DNA from: JAKFVC01 sp040386595
GTDB lineage: Bacteria; Planctomycetota; Planctomycetia; Planctomycetales; Planctomycetaceae
Reading direction: 5' to 3'
Assembly: GCA_040386595.1 (NCBI GenBank)
Contig: JAZKFE010000141.1
Coordinates: 1 to 64,000, forward strand
DNA: 64,000 nucleotides
This document shows positions 57,841-64,000 of this stretch, piece by piece; position 1 is the stretch's first letter, and each line of letters opens with the position of its first letter. The position numbers and the translations under genes were made by a program. The notes under the pieces were generated by a model. The model ran no database searches. It saw only the letters and a program-made list of their open reading frames with translations, and had not been told where the DNA came from.

Positions 57841-58272
57841 TCATGACATGCCATTTAACAATGCGCTCATCCCCACCCACTTCGGCATGATCATGCCGAG
57901 GATCGCACCAGAGATGCAGAGCACTGTCGCCAATGGTTCGAATCCGAAGCCTGGAATTCCGAAGCCTCCCCATAGCAAATAAGCGATGACGGCGAGAACC
58001 AGGCCGTCCACGGAGCCTGCAATGGCTCCCAAGACGCGGTCAAACGTGGACGTCTGGTCTAAGTGGATCGACACTTCATCCGCAGGGCTCGCAGTATTGC
58101 GACCTTTACGTGCTGCAGCACCGCGGCCTAGTTCAAAATGCGACAAACTCGCGGCCACGCCGAATGCAATGGCGACCCATTTATTCCCTCGCAGCAACAA
58201 GCAGAGAATACAAGCGGGGGCACAGAAAATGTACACACACCTACAAAGCCACTCATATCTCGCAGTCTTCAT
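57841..58272 (-). CDS. Multi-helix membrane protein
   Basis: A 143-residue protein from ATG 58272. Three or four hydrophobic segments: YEWLCRCVYIFCAPACILCL, NKWVAIAFGVAASLSHFEL, LGAIAGSVDGLVLAVIAYLL and PLATVLCISGAILGMIMPKW. A polar loop (AARKGRNTASPADEVSIHLD) sits in the middle. Not recognised; compatible with an immunity protein against a membrane-active toxin, but unproven. Confidence 0.55.
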   Translation of the reverse strand: MKTARYEWLCRCVYIFCAPACILCLLLRGNKWVAIAFGVAASLSHFELGRGAAARKGRNTASPADEVSIHLDQTSTFDRVLGAIAGSVDGLVLAVIAYLLWGGFGIPGFGFEPLATVLCISGAILGMIMPKWVGMSALLNGMS

Positions 58273-58453
58273 GAAGAGGTCCAGTCGCAATGTTGGAATG
58301 GCTAACACGACACAACAGCACCGCAGGTGCGCTGGGGGGCCCCAGATTCTTCTTCGTGTGTGAAATCTGAGGATTCAAACACGAAAAAGAATCCCGGGGC
58401 TTACGCCGCCGGGCTCGCCTGCGTCATTACTTCTGAAGACTCACTTAGTTCCG

Positions 58454-58723
58454 TTAGTCGTCGCACACCGTTTCTAAAATGACATTATAACCCAGATGTT
58501 CCAACGCAATCTTCACGCAGTCGTGAATGACATTGAAACTTTCGAGATGATGCATTCCGACAAGCTTCTTGAACTGGTCCTGCTCTTCTTCAAAGTATTT
58601 ATCTGGATCAAGGATCTGTTGTCCACACCACAAGGTTACGTGCGCGGTTCCACTGGGAAGCGTTGGAACTCTGGTGTTGACCTCGGTGACGAGTGTTACC
58701 GTTGGTGATTTGTTGCGGTCCAT
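58454..58723 (-). CDS. Small soluble hypothetical protein
   Basis: An 89-residue protein from ATG 58723: SPTVTLVTEVNTRVPTLPSG, HVTLWCGQQILDPDKYFEEE, QFKKLVGMHHLESFNVIHDC and EHLGYNVILETVCDD. Two beta segments flank a helix, with three cysteines. Size and setting fit an immunity protein; the family is not named. A longer frame up to 58831 lacks support. Confidence 0.5.
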   Translation of the reverse strand: MDRNKSPTVTLVTEVNTRVPTLPSGTAHVTLWCGQQILDPDKYFEEEQDQFKKLVGMHHLESFNVIHDCVKIALEHLGYNVILETVCDD

Positions 58724-58872
58724 GAAATTCTCATAATCAGAAAAAAAACTTGGAAATCCGAGTCGCCGAGGACAGGCATCTGGCGGTTTCTCGCAGCTCT
58801 GTTGCTTATATCCGATCCCGTTCGCGAACATTCACTGTCTCTATTTGAGATGCCCGTCCTTTGTCGTTCTTC

Positions 58873-59065
58873 CGCGGGGTGACCTAGTGCTGTGTCACAG
58901 CGAAGAATTCGGATTGCGTGCCACTGTTTCACGACCGTACTCGGTCGTTAAGCAGTGCCCGAACGGCTTGGAATGCACTGCTTAGCAACTGAGTACAGTT
59001 GCGAAACAGTGGCACGACAAGACCTTGGGAAGTCGATCCCAAATCTCAGCTGTGACACAGCACTA
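58873..59065. mobile_element. Palindromic element, CTAGTGCTGTGTCACAGC family, full copy
   Basis: Outer arms CTAGTGCTGTGTCACAGC (58884) and GCTGTGACACAGCACTAG (59048) are perfect inverses; within them the GTGCCACTGTTTCACGAC hairpin forms an inner palindrome. The first 11 bases (CGCGGGGTGAC) are the same end motif as in the MITE family. It has no coding capacity. Confidence 0.8.
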
Positions 59066-59163
59066 GGATTCGCAAAACAGCCTTCTGCCGGAGAAGGCAA
59101 TCACCAGATTTCGCAATCCCAAGTCGAGCCGCCTACCAACTGATCGCCAGCCACACAGCCAAT

Positions 59164-59200
59164 AAAAAAGCCCGGCATTCACTAGGAATGTCGGGCTTTT
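59164..59200 (-). terminator. Rho-independent terminator
   Basis: AAAAAAGCCCGGCATTC / GAATGTCGGGCTTTT is a strong stem with T-tracts on both sides. Read on the - strand it follows the 59242-59412 gene. Confidence 0.85.
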
Positions 59201-59241
59201 AAATTCATCAGCCAGCTGCTTCGACCGCGACGCGAGTCGGA

Positions 59242-59412
59242 TTAGCCAACTTCTTCAAACGAAAACAATGGGCTGATCTTACGGGCCTTCGCCAGCAACT
59301 GTACCTTCTCACCTTCGTTGGTGGACTTGGCATACAGCTTCCGAAACTTCAACAATTTCACCTTCCGCGCGCGTCGCCGGCGAATTTCGCGGGTCCGTTC
59401 GACCGATCCCAT
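59242..59412 (-). CDS. DUF6800 family protein
   Basis: A 56-residue, very basic protein: MGSVERTREIRRRRARKVKL, LKFRKLYAKSTNEGEKVQLL, and ends ISPLFSFEEVG. This matches the DUF6800 family of tiny planctomycete proteins whose N-terminal V-E-R-x-R-E-I-R-R-R motif is strongly conserved. GGAGA lies 8 nt before the ATG, which favours this start over 59451. The function is unknown; the size and charge are like ribosome- or RNA-associated proteins. A strong terminator follows 40 nt downstream. Confidence 0.85.
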   Translation of the reverse strand: MGSVERTREIRRRRARKVKLLKFRKLYAKSTNEGEKVQLLAKARKISPLFSFEEVG

Positions 59413-59598
59413 CTGTTTGATCTCCGTAAAGTAGAGCCCGAAGGCTGACATTAACCGCCAAAGAGTTTTTCAGTTTATCAACCATCGGTCTCAACGTCAA
59501 TGACGCGAAAACCGTTCCTAAATCTCATGATTTCCGCCGGCAACACCGGGATGCCGTGAACCGCAATTGCGGTTATTCAGCTCAAGCCAATGCTATCG

Positions 59599-60864
59599 TT
59601 ATTTCTTCTCAGCCAGACAGTATAAAGCCGTATTTGACCGCAAAAACAGCTGGCCGTGACTGACTGCCGGGCTGGCATTGAAGTCAGAATCGTCACCCAG
59701 ATCATTCTGCGAGATCACGGTGTACTCCGGCCGTGCATCCAAGACGAACGTACCGCTGCGGCGCGTGACCGCGTACAGCTTGCCATCGGCCAACATCACC
59801 GAAGCATACAAATTCTTGGCTCCGTCGACTCGTTTCTCAAACACCTTGGCACCCGTTTGGGCATTCAAACAAACGGCAATTCCGCGATCGGTCACCCAAT
59901 ACAAATGGCCGTCCTGATAGACCGGCGAGGTCACATACGATCCGATCGACGCCTTCCACAACAGATTGGAGGTCGACACGTCTCCCGAACCACCCGCCTT
60001 CAACGCCGCAGCGCCCCCCTGCCGCCCACCAATGGCATAAATGACACCGTCATGGGCGATCAAGCTGGTACACATGACTTCGGCATCCAGCACCGACGCA
60101 TACCAGCGCAGCTTGCCATTGTCCGGATTGAGCCCCCAGATCTCAAAGGGGACGCCAATCACCAAATCCTGTCGGCCCCCTTCCACATCCACCAGGATCG
60201 GCGTGCTCCACGATCCCCGAGCGTTCTCAGCCTTGGCGCGCCACACTTCTTTGCCGGTCAATTTGTCGAGGGCAATGATAGCCTCGCCTTCCGCCCCCGC
60301 ATTCACGATCACGGTGTTCTTATACAGAATAGGGCTAGCGCCGCTGCCCCAACCGCGCCGGTCCGATCCATCACCGACATCCGTGTGCCACAATTCCTTG
60401 CCTTCGAGGTCATAGCCCAACACTCCCGCCCGACCGTAGAACACGTAGACGTGCTCACCGTCGCTCACGGGGGTACTTGAGGTATAGCCGTGATCGCGTA
60501 GAAACCCCGACCATGAGTCCTCAGAGCTCTTACCCGGAACCGTCTTCTGCCACTGGATCTTGCCGTCGGTCCGCCCCACGCAAATCAAATGACGAGCCAT
60601 CTTGTCGGTCCCGGGATCGGTAAAGCACGTGAGAAACACGCGATCTCCGATGATGATGGGGCTGGAGGCCCCGGCTCCTGGCAGCGGTGTCTTCCAAACT
60701 TGTCCGTGAGTCCCATCCCATTTGGCCGGCAACCCCGTCTCGGCAGAAGCCCCCTGCCCACCCGGACCACGAAACTGCGGCCAATCCGCAGCCAGCACGG
60801 GTGACAACATCCCGCACAGCACACCAGTCGCCAGCCACCGCCACGGTCGTTGCATCAAATTCAT
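59599..60864 (-). CDS. Exported PQQ-binding-like beta-propeller protein
   Basis: A 421-residue protein with a cleavable signal (RPWRWLATGVLCGMLSPVLA|ADW). The mature part opens WPQFRGPGGQGASAETGLPA, the standard planctomycete PQQ-propeller start, and has repeated blades with the W-x-x-x-x-x-G motif: TDGKIQWQKTVPG, EGKELWHTDVGDG, TGKEVWRAKAENARGSW, NGKLRWYASVLDAE, QTGAKVFEKRVDGA. Eight blades are expected. Family members are periplasmic or outer-surface proteins of uncertain ligand; true PQQ-dehydrogenase residues are not evident, so a structural or scaffold role is likely. Upstream about 400 bp is free of genes. Confidence 0.88.
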   Translation of the reverse strand: MNLMQRPWRWLATGVLCGMLSPVLAADWPQFRGPGGQGASAETGLPAKWDGTHGQVWKTPLPGAGASSPIIIGDRVFLTCFTDPGTDKMARHLICVGRTDGKIQWQKTVPGKSSEDSWSGFLRDHGYTSSTPVSDGEHVYVFYGRAGVLGYDLEGKELWHTDVGDGSDRRGWGSGASPILYKNTVIVNAGAEGEAIIALDKLTGKEVWRAKAENARGSWSTPILVDVEGGRQDLVIGVPFEIWGLNPDNGKLRWYASVLDAEVMCTSLIAHDGVIYAIGGRQGGAAALKAGGSGDVSTSNLLWKASIGSYVTSPVYQDGHLYWVTDRGIAVCLNAQTGAKVFEKRVDGAKNLYASVMLADGKLYAVTRRSGTFVLDARPEYTVISQNDLGDDSDFNASPAVSHGQLFLRSNTALYCLAEKK

Positions 60865-61286
60865 GAAAAACTCTCCGAGACTTTTTTAAAGCTGATTTTA
60901 AGCTGAAAGGTCGGCAACAGATCCACGTATCGCCAGTTCATCAACCCCCACCCTCACCTGCACGTTCCGCAAATCAGCGATTCCTTCGCCAAACCAGTCC
61001 CACCTGGTATGGGCGCTGGGCGAGATCGAAAAATCGTCTGCGGCGCTCGATATTCCACCGAACGTCGAGCTTTAGAGCATCGACTTTTCGGTTGGTACGG
61101 CCAATAATTGGTTCAGCGAGGCAAGTCGGCAGGTTTGATAAAGCAGTCGCTTGACTTCAAGTCGAAGTTGCCGTAGAAGAATGACACAGTTGAGCAATCA
61201 CCTGCAACTGCCGCTCCGCAGGTTCTTGAACCAAGTGGGTAGTGCAGTCAGCAGGAGGATTGGTTACACTGTTACAGAAGCTCTTG
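60865..61286. other. Gene-free stretch before tRNA-Glu
   Basis: No gene is recognised. It probably carries the promoter of the - strand propeller gene at its left side and of the tRNA at its right side. No strong repeat is visible. Confidence 0.5.
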
Positions 61287-61359
61287 GCCCCCATCGTCTA
61301 GAGGCCCAGGACGCCGCCCTCTCACGGCGGCAACAGGGGTTCAAATCCCCTTGGGGGTA
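61287..61359 (+). tRNA. tRNA-Glu (anticodon CTC)
   Basis: Acceptor stem GCCCCCA pairs with TGGGGGT (61352-61358) with one G-T wobble at the end; the discriminator base is A. The anticodon arm CCGCC-CTCTCAC-GGCGG has CTC at the centre, and the T arm AGGGG-TTCAAAT-CCCCT is standard. No CCA is encoded. Confidence 0.95.
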
Positions 61360-61380
61360 TTGATTTATTTGAAAAAGTTG

Positions 61381-61416
61381 ACATAAGCCCTTGAGTTTCA
61401 AGGGCTTATGTCTTTT
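61381..61416 (+). terminator. Perfect palindromic terminator after the tRNA
   Basis: ACATAAGCCCTTGA, loop GTT, TCAAGGGCTTATGT is a perfect 14-bp stem followed by CTTTT. Confidence 0.85.
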
Positions 61417-61427
61417 GGTCTTCCGCC

Positions 61428-61490
61428 AATTTTCCCGCCTTTTCCCGCTAAACCCCCTGATTTTCCCGCTGCGGGGTATAATCGGGGTAT
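61428..61490 (+). promoter_or_regulatory. Three TTTTCCCGC direct repeats and a TATAAT box
   Basis: TTTTCCCGCC, TTTTCCCGCT and TTTTCCCGCT recur within 40 bp, followed by GCGGGGTATAATCGGGGTAT where TATAAT (61477-61482) is a perfect -10 hexamer. It lies about 47 nt before the GTG of the next gene. The repeats could bind a regulator. Confidence 0.55.
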
Positions 61491-61528
61491 ATCGAATCCC
61501 GTCAGTTTCTCAAGGAAAAGGGTGTATT

Positions 61529-61759
61529 GTGGAAACGGAAGCCAAGCTGCCGTATGTGCTGTATTACGACGAACCCAATCGGCCAACTGCTAAGTTGTCA
61601 GCCCATTCGGTAGCGGCGAAAACGGAGCAAAAGGCAATTCGATTGGCGGAGAATTGGTTGCAATTCCGAAAGGCCAACGAGGGGCAATTGTACCTTGCGA
61701 AGGTTGAGCACGGCGGACCTGCAATCACATTCGTTAAGTCGGTGAAGCCTCCAGCCTGA
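61529..61759 (+). CDS. Small hypothetical protein
   Basis: A 76-residue protein from a GTG at 61529 with AAGGAAAAGGG upstream: VETEAKLPYVLYYDEPNRPT, AKLSAHSVAAKTEQKAIRLA, ENWLQFRKANEGQLYLAKVE and a short beta end. The mix of two short strands and one helix gives no named family. A clear promoter and terminator bracket it, so it is a single-gene unit. Being just after a tRNA it might be an accessory to an integration event, but no recombinase is present. Confidence 0.65.
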   Translation: METEAKLPYVLYYDEPNRPTAKLSAHSVAAKTEQKAIRLAENWLQFRKANEGQLYLAKVEHGGPAITFVKSVKPPA

Positions 61760-61780
61760 CGGACGATCTGCCGCCCCCCA

Positions 61781-61807
61781 AAGCCCCGAATTTATCCGGG
61801 GCTTTTT
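61781..61807 (+). terminator. Rho-independent terminator
   Basis: AAAGCCCCG, loop AATTTAT, CGGGGCTTTTT after the small gene. Confidence 0.8.
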
Positions 61808-61872
61808 GTCTATCAAGGGGCGTTACAGGACAGGCATCTCATTGATCTTTCAGAGTCGTTGCTTTCGCAATT

Positions 61873-62157
61873 TCAATCCATAGCTTTCTGAGGCGCAGCA
61901 AATACATAAAATGCCGTTCCAATCATTAGTCCAGGTATTGCAACGCCTAGAAGAGCGTCGATCGACACCGTCTCTCGAGATCGGCCAAGAATTCCTGAGT
62001 TTGATCCAAACTTCACAATCGTAAGTTCGCCTCCACCATTTACAGTCGAGTCTAACGTCAGGGAATTAGCAACCCGCCAATTGCAATAAAACAGGTGCAT
62101 GAATAGCGATATTGCCAAGAGCGTGCTTACTGCAATGATCTTTTGCGTGGTGCTCAT
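61873..62157 (-). CDS. Small membrane protein
   Basis: A 94-residue protein from ATG 62157, with GGTGGAG just upstream. Two hydrophobic segments, KIIAVSTLLAISLFMHLFYC near the N-terminus and LLGVAIPGLMIGTAFYVFAA near the C-terminus, flank a polar middle (LTIVKFGSNSGILGRSRETV). Not recognised. It lies between two copies of the dispersed GGACAGGCATCTC repeat. Confidence 0.6.
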   Translation of the reverse strand: MSTTQKIIAVSTLLAISLFMHLFYCNWRVANSLTLDSTVNGGGELTIVKFGSNSGILGRSRETVSIDALLGVAIPGLMIGTAFYVFAAPQKAMD

Positions 62158-62346
62158 GCGATTCTCCACCGGAAACGAAAAATGGACCTTAAAAGACAGG
62201 CATCTCATTTGGTTCGTGTCAACATCACCTCGCCATCTCATTCGCCTCTGTAACGCACACGATTGCCAGACGATATCATCCTCGTCCGGAGCCCCCTCAG
62301 GACGCTATTGGAGCGATTCTGTGCGGTCGATTTCGGTCCTGTCGCG

Positions 62347-62835
62347 CTACCGCTGTGCCATTTCTTCCAACAGACGCCGGCAACGGAACAGATCGCTGGC
62401 GAAGTCCGTAACGATCCAGACGAACGCCAGAATCCCCAAGCCCGCGAACGCAGGCGCCAGCGAAAGGATGTGACCGGTATTGATAAAGGCAATTCCGGCC
62501 ACGAGGGTCATCAAACCCGCCAGCGCGGCAAACCCGATTCGATAGATGGTGATCAGCAAGGGTGTCTCACGCTTGATTCGATCAATGACAGCAACAGGGA
62601 CAGGACCACCCGCACGACTGACATCCTCAAATTTCGTTTCACGCTTCGCCGGCAGCTTAGGCGGAGTCGCATCCTCTGGAATATTGAAGCCCTCGAAATC
62701 GTCAGCGTCTGGCACCGCATCCACATCGAAAACCTCAGATGGTTTCCCACATTTCGCGCAGGGCTTAGTCTGTCCGACGAGACTGTCCTTGACGGTCATT
62801 GCAGCCTTGCAGGTAGGACAGATCCAACGTGCCAT
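62347..62835 (-). CDS. Zinc-ribbon membrane protein
   Basis: A 162-residue protein from ATG 62835 with GGAGAAAATT before it. The N-terminus has WICPTCKAAMTVKDSLVGQT then KPCAKCGKPSEVF, a double-knuckle zinc ribbon as found at the N-terminus of many planctomycete hypotheticals. An acidic linker is followed by two transmembrane helices (IYRIGFAALAGLMTLVAGIA, LSLAPAFAGLGILAFVWIVT). The zinc ribbon would be cytoplasmic. Function unknown. Confidence 0.7.
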   Translation of the reverse strand: MARWICPTCKAAMTVKDSLVGQTKPCAKCGKPSEVFDVDAVPDADDFEGFNIPEDATPPKLPAKRETKFEDVSRAGGPVPVAVIDRIKRETPLLITIYRIGFAALAGLMTLVAGIAFINTGHILSLAPAFAGLGILAFVWIVTDFASDLFRCRRLLEEMAQR

Positions 62836-63079
62836 AATTTTCTCCAGAGTGGCCAAGTGTGTGATATGTATACTTGCCCATATCAAACACACTGGCGGCA
62901 CCAGAGTCAATCATCATAAGCGAGCCCCATACCTCCCATGCCCAGTCGCGGCACCACGAGTGCATACAAAGTAATAACCAGCTCGCGCCTTCTCGGTACA
63001 ATGATTCGGCAGACGCGTGCTCTCCATGACGTTAAAGGACAGGCATCTCATTGATCTGCGCCAAGCAAGGGCAACGACC

Positions 63080-63805
63080 ATGTTCTTCGATCAGTCGCCT
63101 TTTGCCGTTCGGTTTGAGTGGGGTGCTGCGGGGATCGACGGGCTCGGACCAGTCAGCGATATTGTGGTCATCGTCGACGTGCTCTCGTTTTCCACCTGCG
63201 TTGATATCGCGACGGCCCGAGGTGCATCAGTCCTCCCATTTCCGATGTGGGACCAGTCAGCCGCTGACTATGCTCGGCAGAAGAACGCCCTCCTCGCAGC
63301 CCGCCGCAGTGTTTCGGAGGCAGGCTATTCGCTTTCCCCCTTGTCGCTCGTCGGAATTCCGGCGGGGACTCGGCTGGTGTTGCCCTCGCCCAATGGCTCG
63401 GCACTGAGCCTGCGAGCGGCGTCCTACGGCACCGTCGTGGCCGCCTGCTTGCGAAACGCCGCTGCGGTCGCCGAATTCGTCCGACTCCGCGGCGGAACAG
63501 TCACCGTCATCGCCTGCGGTGAACGATGGAGCGACGGCAGTTTAAGGCCCTCCTGGGAAGACCTCATCGGCGCAGGAGCCGTCATCTCCCATCTACCAGG
63601 CTCACGCTCTCCCGAAGCCCAGACCGCAGCCGAAGCCTTCCAGCAGACCGAGGCAACGTTGCGGCAACGCCTGCGGGAATGCTCGTCAGGCCGGGAACTC
63701 AGCGAACGAGGCTTCGCCGGTGACGTCGAGTTGGCCGGGGAGATTGGGGTCAGCCAGTGTGTGCCGATTCTCATCGACGGGGAATTTGTCGCGTACAGGA
63801 CGTGA
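63080..63805 (+). CDS. comB: 2-phosphosulfolactate phosphatase family protein
   Basis: A 241-residue protein of the ComB fold. Seen: DIVVIVDVLSFSTCVDIATA, VLPSPNGSALSLRA, AACLRNAAAVAEFV, TVTVIACGERWSDGSLRPSW and EDLIGAGAVISHLPG, the consecutive ComB signatures. ComB hydrolyses 2-phosphosulfolactate to sulfolactate in coenzyme M synthesis; bacteria without coenzyme M keep it with an unknown, possibly sulfolactate-related, use. ATG 63080 is preferred; the longer frame from 63017 begins inside the dispersed GGACAGGCATCTC repeat. Confidence 0.88.
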   Translation: MFFDQSPFAVRFEWGAAGIDGLGPVSDIVVIVDVLSFSTCVDIATARGASVLPFPMWDQSAADYARQKNALLAARRSVSEAGYSLSPLSLVGIPAGTRLVLPSPNGSALSLRAASYGTVVAACLRNAAAVAEFVRLRGGTVTVIACGERWSDGSLRPSWEDLIGAGAVISHLPGSRSPEAQTAAEAFQQTEATLRQRLRECSSGRELSERGFAGDVELAGEIGVSQCVPILIDGEFVAYRT

Positions 63806-64000
63806 AAGGACAGGCATCCAATTGATTCGATGTGGCTGTAGACCGACCGCTTCGAGCCGTCCTCCGCGCGACAATATTGACTGCTGATCGATCAGAGAGA
63901 GAGCGATGCGCTCGCTATTTCCTTCGCCAATCTCGCTGGCCTCCCAGGATGAAGGCCAGCGCGGTCTCCACCTGTATCTCTCAGATTACTGAGGCTTTTC
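63806..64000. other. Right-edge stretch
   Basis: Contains one dispersed-repeat copy (63809) and no supportable gene before the window ends. Confidence 0.5.

Larger units (their letters stand above)
61828..63825 (+). repeat. Dispersed 19-nt repeat GGACAGGCATCTCATTGAT (group)
   Basis: Copies: 61828-61848, 62191-62210 (AGACAGGCATCTCATTTGG), 63036-63055 and 63809-63826 (GGACAGGCATCCAATTGAT). Weaker copies lie at 53243 (GGACAGGCATCTCTGCTGG), 54081 (GGACAGGCCTCTCTGCTGG) and 58769 (GGACAGGCATCTGG), and one on the other strand at 58847-58860. They mostly sit just before or after genes and are not palindromic. Confidence 0.7.

Noticed and set aside
46946..59060. An integron-like cassette array of small genes separated by palindromes
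   Set aside because: Genes face both ways, the repeats belong to several families, lie at irregular distances, lack attC core sites, and no integrase is present.
59656..60480. A 274-codon + strand reading frame
   Set aside because: It lies antisense to the clear PQQ-propeller gene and has no family resemblance; it is a shadow of the GC pattern of that gene.
61287..61359. Use of the tRNA-Glu as the attachment site of the phage-like block
   Set aside because: It is 34 kb away, no integrase is visible and no copy of the tRNA end was found elsewhere in the window.

Overview
The window reads as a planctomycete chromosome segment (class Planctomycetia is most likely; the genus cannot be fixed from sequence alone). 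The evidence is a DUF6800-type 56-residue protein, an exported PQQ-type beta-propeller protein, a ComB-type phosphatase, decayed RHS/YD-repeat genes, and many palindromic intergenic repeats whose chance translations (such as GEAPAEP and GSAGASPS) are familiar from planctomycete genomes. Three short runs of N (4224-4247, 6348-6357, 32401-32410) are assembly gaps.

Region 1 (1-27.1 kb) is phage-like. A + strand block (614-17903) of tightly packed, often 4-nt-overlapping genes runs in this order: csrA, small zinc-ribbon proteins, a PD-(D/E)XK exonuclease, a DUF1643 protein, a replication-initiator-like protein, a helicase-loader-like ATPase, a holin, an exported papain-like protease, an exported thioredoxin-fold protein, then structural genes ending in two fibre-like proteins built from 22-residue repeats. 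A - strand block (27124-21840) holds a tail/baseplate-like protein, a very cysteine-rich protein and two glycosyltransferase-like proteins. No terminase, portal, capsid or integrase is visible, so this is an incomplete, split or unusual phage. Where the two blocks converge (17.9-21.8 kb) lies a cargo segment: a HipA-like kinase plus DUF3037 pair and a three-gene cassette that includes a DUF6941-like protein.

Region 2 (27.1-46.5 kb) looks like a glycan or glycopeptide tailoring locus. It contains a glycosyltransferase-methyltransferase fusion, a JmjC/cupin-type oxygenase, an alpha/beta hydrolase, a prolyl-4-hydroxylase-like oxygenase, a second glycosyltransferase-methyltransferase fusion, another glycosyltransferase, two DegT-type sugar aminotransferases, a hexapeptide acyltransferase, a fused acetyltransferase plus FdtA-type ketoisomerase, and a DUF1796 protein. 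The two oxygenases share an N-terminal module although their catalytic folds differ, and two genes share a duplicated leader carrying a perfect palindrome. A frameshifted RHS relic, a WD40-like protein and a transposase relic interrupt the locus.

Region 3 (46.5-59.1 kb) is a graveyard of polymorphic-toxin tips and small exported or membrane proteins of the immunity type, mostly on the - strand. They are interleaved with at least four families of palindromic, MITE-like elements. One kilobase is tandemly duplicated (50.0-52.3 kb), and a toxin tip cut off at an element is followed by two paralogous candidate immunity genes.

Region 4 (59.2-64 kb) is ordinary core genome: the DUF6800 protein, the PQQ propeller, tRNA-Glu(CTC), small membrane proteins and comB. 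A dispersed 19-nt repeat recurs here.
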